This document shows, piece after piece, positions 6,020 through 8,503 of a DNA stretch of 8,503 nucleotides. Made by a program: the position numbers and the translations under genes. Within the stretch, counting starts at the first letter, position 1. Each line of letters opens with the position of its first letter. The DNA is from JAWLFI01 sp964627995 (lineage in GTDB: Bacteria > Bacteroidota > Bacteroidia > Chitinophagales > Saprospiraceae). Under the pieces are notes generated by a model that was not told where the DNA came from, searched no databases, and worked only from the letters and a program-made list of their open reading frames with translations. The stretch covers positions 1 to 8,503 of the forward strand of contig CAZVLN010000071.1 in NCBI GenBank assembly GCA_964627995.1, in the 5' to 3' direction.

Positions 6020-6496
6020 CTATGATTTTAAAGCTTGTTTTTCTTCAAATTTGCTCAACATTAAATTCGTTTTTTGGCGTAATTTATTTCTAAAGAATGA
6101 AGTATGCCCTAAAAGATACCCTTTAATTCCCATTGCTTGTTTGCTCCATTTATATAGATTAAACTCATCTTTATGCTCTATAATCAACCCATTTTTTATT
6201 ACAAATGAGGCAGAAATTTTGTTGTGGACTTTGCGGCCGGTTGGGCTAAACGTATAAAAGGCCTCCCATTGCGCGTTTGCTTTTTCGGTATCGAAACCAA
6301 TTACTTGATATTTCACCTTAAACCCTTTTCCTTTTTGAGAATGACACAACATCCGCCACATATTTTTAACTCTTTCTGCTCTCAATTCCCCAAATGCCGG
6401 ATCCCAAAAGACAACATCCGAGTGATAATGTTTTACCATATTTTCAGCATCTAAATTTGAAAATGCTTCGTAAAACTCTTCGATTATGTTCTTCAT
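6020..6496 (-). CDS. SnoaL-like / NTF2-superfamily protein (nuclear transport factor 2 family)
   Basis: This 158-residue soluble protein has the alpha+beta cone fold typical of SnoaL-like and ketosteroid-isomerase-like proteins. The N-terminus, IIEEFYEAFSNLDAENMVKH (4-23), followed by YHSDVVFWDPAFGELRAERV, is the classic opening helix-loop-strand that forms the pocket, with D27 and D32 near the usual active-site positions. The sheet follows with VKYQVIGFDTEKANAQWEAF (61-80), a second strand SASFVIKNGLIIEHKDEFNL (95-114), and a basic tail (KGYLLGHTSFFRNKLRQK) seen in Bacteroidota relatives. Most such proteins are uncharacterised; known members are isomerases, cyclases or ligand-binding proteins, so no substrate can be given. 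The ATG start at 6496 fits the domain exactly. It lies 174 bases after the PLP enzyme stop, so it may have its own promoter, though I could not identify a convincing -7/-33 pair. Confidence 0.85.
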   Translation of the reverse strand: MKNIIEEFYEAFSNLDAENMVKHYHSDVVFWDPAFGELRAERVKNMWRMLCHSQKGKGFKVKYQVIGFDTEKANAQWEAFYTFSPTGRKVHNKISASFVIKNGLIIEHKDEFNLYKWSKQAMGIKGYLLGHTSFFRNKLRQKTNLMLSKFEEKQALKS

Positions 6497-6670
6497 ATAT
6501 TGTTTTAATCTTACTTAAGGGCTGAACGGCTCTACGTCTTCATATTAGAATATACGAAGACTTTAATAGTAAATCAAAATCCACCCCAGCACTCGTTTCG
6601 TGCTGACTAAATAGAAGTGTGAAGGATTAGCAGTTTAGTTGTAGCACCTGTTCGTGCGCTATAGCTTTTC
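6497..6670. other. intergenic region with three inverted repeats between the PLP enzyme and the SnoaL-like gene
   Basis: Three small inverted repeats are visible. GTCTTCATAT/ATACGAAGAC (6536-6545 and 6552-6561) forms a 10-bp stem with one G-U on the minus-strand RNA. CAGCAC/GTGCTG (6587-6605, 7-base loop) is the most GC-rich. A weaker GCAC/GTGC hairpin lies around 6643-6656. The latter two have similar sequences (CACGAAACGAGTG and CACGAACAGGTG on the minus strand). None is followed directly by a T-run in the minus direction, so none is a convincing terminator for the PLP enzyme. The first lies 40-65 bases before the SnoaL-like start and could be an operator. Confidence 0.35.
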
Positions 6671-8503
6671 TTAAGTAACTTTATTTAATTTATTATTTCT
6701 AATAAAATCTAAAAACACCTCCTTATGCCGCTCCAGATCCAAATTAGGAGAAACAGCGACCCGCGCTATATAGTCTTTGTCCCCCTCTTTCGTTGTGCCT
6801 TGCGTAGATGTGGCCGGAATCGTCCAATAACAGCCTTTTAACTGTCCATAACTCACGCAGTATTTACTTTCATTGGGGATTTCAGTAATCATTAAATCAA
6901 TTAATTTCAGATTTAAGGCTCTTTTATACCTTTCCCTTTCTTCATCTGTATCCCCTTTCGTGGGCAGATCCAATGAAAACACAGATGGCGTAAATCCTTT
7001 TTCGGCCAACTCTTCTGAGACAAAATTTATTTTCGCGGCGGGTAAATGCTCCCTGATAAAGTTGACAAACTCCCGTGTGTTTTGATAGGCATCCTGAATT
7101 CGTTGATTCATGGAAGGCAATTGTTTGGCCAATATCTCCATTTGGAGGCCGGTCGCCTCATTATCACATAAGCGCAAATGCTGTTCGACCTTGTCCATCA
7201 AGGCCTTCGTTTTGGCATTTCCGACACAGTAGCCGGCCGTGCATAGCCCCCCACTTGGAAATTTCGAGCCGCTGGCATACGAAAGAGCCCGAACCGAGGA
7301 GAGGATTTCGCCCTCGCCTAAAAAGTGCACATTAGGGCAGAAAGTCTGGTCCAAAATAAACACCGGATCGATCGCCGGTTCACCCGAAGCCGTTTTGCGA
7401 TCTTGAGTGAGGGCCGCTTTCAATTGATCCAGATTCGGGACCTCCACTCTGGGATTGGTCGGGATTTCAGCGATGATAAAAGGCACTGCATCCTCGGCCG
7501 CCACCTGAGCCAGAACCGTATCTACACTTTGGGCCATATCATGATCCCTATCCACGGGCAGGTCCACGATTTCCACATTGTCAATACAGGCTGCCACTCT
7601 CCGGGCCTGATCATTGGTTCCGCCATAGCAATTGGGCGGAACGATGAATTTAATGGCCTTCCCTTTATGGTTTTCCAGGGCATGGTGAATCAGCCCCATC
7701 ATGATCGCATATTGAACGGACAGGCCACTCGATCCCACCACAGCCTTTGTGCTCGTCCCCGTAATCTCCTCAATGCTGGCTGAAACTCGGGCTTTGTTTG
7801 CTTCCACAGCATTACCATCCTCCCGATCCACAGCGCTTCCCTTTACCAGTGCTCTCAACGCCGCATCGCAATCGGCCGGTGTCATCGCCACGGTTTCTCT
7901 TCGTCTCACGTGCTGAATTTCTGAGATATAATTTTCATTTTGGGCCCCGTTGACTAATACAACACTACCTAGATGGGCATGAACACCCATGAAAAAGTCA
8001 ATATTTGGGGTCAGCTTGTACTTCCCTATTTCATCCTGTTGTGAGACAAAAATCGTACTGCCATCAAAGGCGGAAATGTCTTCTACTTTTTCCACTTGCT
8101 TTAACTCAAATGAGTACCCGTAAACGCGTCGCACCACATCCGCGTCGAAAAAAGAGGGTAACTCATCCTTATACAAGATTCGAGTATTCTTATTCTCAGC
8201 CAAATTTTTCCTCAGAATCGCCAAAACAGGCATCGTCCGTGACGAAAAACTGATGACATGGTCTGCTTTGAGTTGATTTAAGTTCGCAATGGCCCACTCC
8301 AGCACACAGGATAGCGGGTGACCCAATCGGATATAGTCATAAGCAGTGGCTAAGTTGTTAAGAGCCGATGCTTCAGAATTTTTCTCATCAAACAAATTTT
8401 CAAACTGCTCTAAAAATTGAGTTTTCGCCAACTTTTCCTCATAGATATCCAGTCGATGAGTGGTCAGATTCAGCCAATCTATAGGCATGTTATCCAAAAC
8501 CTC
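6671..8503 (-). CDS. PLP-dependent Cys/Met-metabolism-type enzyme (cystathionine gamma-synthase/beta-lyase superfamily), long form
   Basis: This is a fold-type I pyridoxal-phosphate enzyme related to cystathionine gamma-synthase, cystathionine lyases and O-acyl-homoserine sulfhydrylases. The reaction cannot be fixed from sequence. Numbered from TTG 8497 (608 residues), the hallmarks are NCYGGT (289-294; Y291 would stack on PLP), EIPTNPRVEV (344-353), ILDQTF (381-386; D383 binds the PLP nitrogen), SGSKFPSGG (409-417; K412 forms the Schiff base) and ARVAVSPN (578-585; R579 a likely carboxylate anchor). Typical members are 380-430 residues, so this one is about 180 longer. The extra length is N-terminal: YIRLGHPLSCVLEWAIANL (55-73) already resembles the family's YxR...NPT..LE region, long before the SSGLS motif at 256. 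The frame is open to the window edge (EVLDN then ATG at 8488), so the true start may lie outside. Base composition is G+C-richer than in the genes to the left. Function in sulfur amino-acid metabolism is inference. Confidence 0.88.
   Translation of the reverse strand, partial: EVLDNMPIDWLNLTTHRLDIYEEKLAKTQFLEQFENLFDEKNSEASALNNLATAYDYIRLGHPLSCVLEWAIANLNQLKADHVISFSSRTMPVLAILRKNLAENKNTRILYKDELPSFFDADVVRRVYGYSFELKQVEKVEDISAFDGSTIFVSQQDEIGKYKLTPNIDFFMGVHAHLGSVVLVNGAQNENYISEIQHVRRRETVAMTPADCDAALRALVKGSAVDREDGNAVEANKARVSASIEEITGTSTKAVVGSSGLSVQYAIMMGLIHHALENHKGKAIKFIVPPNCYGGTNDQARRVAACIDNVEIVDLPVDRDHDMAQSVDTVLAQVAAEDAVPFIIAEIPTNPRVEVPNLDQLKAALTQDRKTASGEPAIDPVFILDQTFCPNVHFLGEGEILSSVRALSYASGSKFPSGGLCTAGYCVGNAKTKALMDKVEQHLRLCDNEATGLQMEILAKQLPSMNQRIQDAYQNTREFVNFIREHLPAAKINFVSEELAEKGFTPSVFSLDLPTKGDTDEERERYKRALNLKLIDLMITEIPNESKYCVSYGQLKGCYWTIPATSTQGTTKEGDKDYIARVAVSPNLDLERHKEVFLDFIRNNKLNKVT

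Noticed and set aside
5709..6020. 103-codon minus-strand ORF rich in Arg, Ser and Trp, across the hairpin block
   Set aside because: It crosses a G+C-rich inverted-repeat block and the fragment behind it in the wrong frame. No domain is recognisable, and the low-complexity appearance fits an ORF opened by composition.
7325..7783. 152-codon plus-strand ORF
   Set aside because: It is fully antisense to the conserved core of the PLP enzyme, including YGGT and DQTF, and is His/Arg-rich as expected of a shadow frame.
1..8503. CRISPR array, tRNA or rRNA genes, phage or defence module
   Set aside because: I saw no regularly spaced repeats, no cloverleaf with a CCA end, and no cas, transposase, integrase, toxin or restriction protein motifs on either strand.

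Overview
The window looks like a chromosomal stretch from a member of the Bacteroidota, probably an environmental or marine lineage. This is inferred from protein style: a SnoaL-like protein, a large Cys/Met-type PLP enzyme, short 'SCGN'-type lipoprotein signals, starts without strong Shine-Dalgarno sites, and an AT-rich background. No rRNA or other marker gene is present, so the assignment is tentative. Every protein gene I can support is read from the minus strand.

In transcription order (high to low coordinates), the layout is as follows. A long PLP-dependent Cys/Met-metabolism-type enzyme runs off the right edge (6671-8503). A SnoaL/NTF2-like protein follows (6020-6496). Next is a G+C-rich, hairpin-filled block with no credible protein (about 5806-5972), then a frameshifted C-terminal gene fragment (5524-5797). 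An isolated intrinsic terminator on the plus strand sits at 5456-5518. After it come a TauE/SafE-type membrane transporter (4569-5348), an internally deleted lipoprotein esterase remnant (3955-4245), and an APC-type amino-acid permease with a cytoplasmic UspA-like tail, split by a one-base frameshift (1768-3914). A badly decayed GNAT acetyltransferase (1186-1623) and a cation-diffusion-facilitator metal transporter (59-943) complete the set. The first 44 bases may hold the start of one more minus-strand gene.

The genes do not form one obvious pathway. Intact genes, which are G+C-richer at the edges (PLP enzyme, CDF), flank an AT-rich core of about 4.6 kb. In that core four of five genes are broken by frameshifts, internal deletion or truncation. 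The core reads as an accessory region undergoing decay, with the TauE-like transporter as its only clearly intact gene. The permease is the least damaged: restoring a single C would give a protein of about 715 residues.

I found no CRISPR array, tRNA, rRNA, recognisable transposase, phage module or defence system. The observations most worth following are the structured G+C-rich block beside a truncated gene, the orphan plus-strand terminator, the permease/USP fusion with its single-base break, and an apparent duplicated N-terminal motif set in the PLP enzyme.
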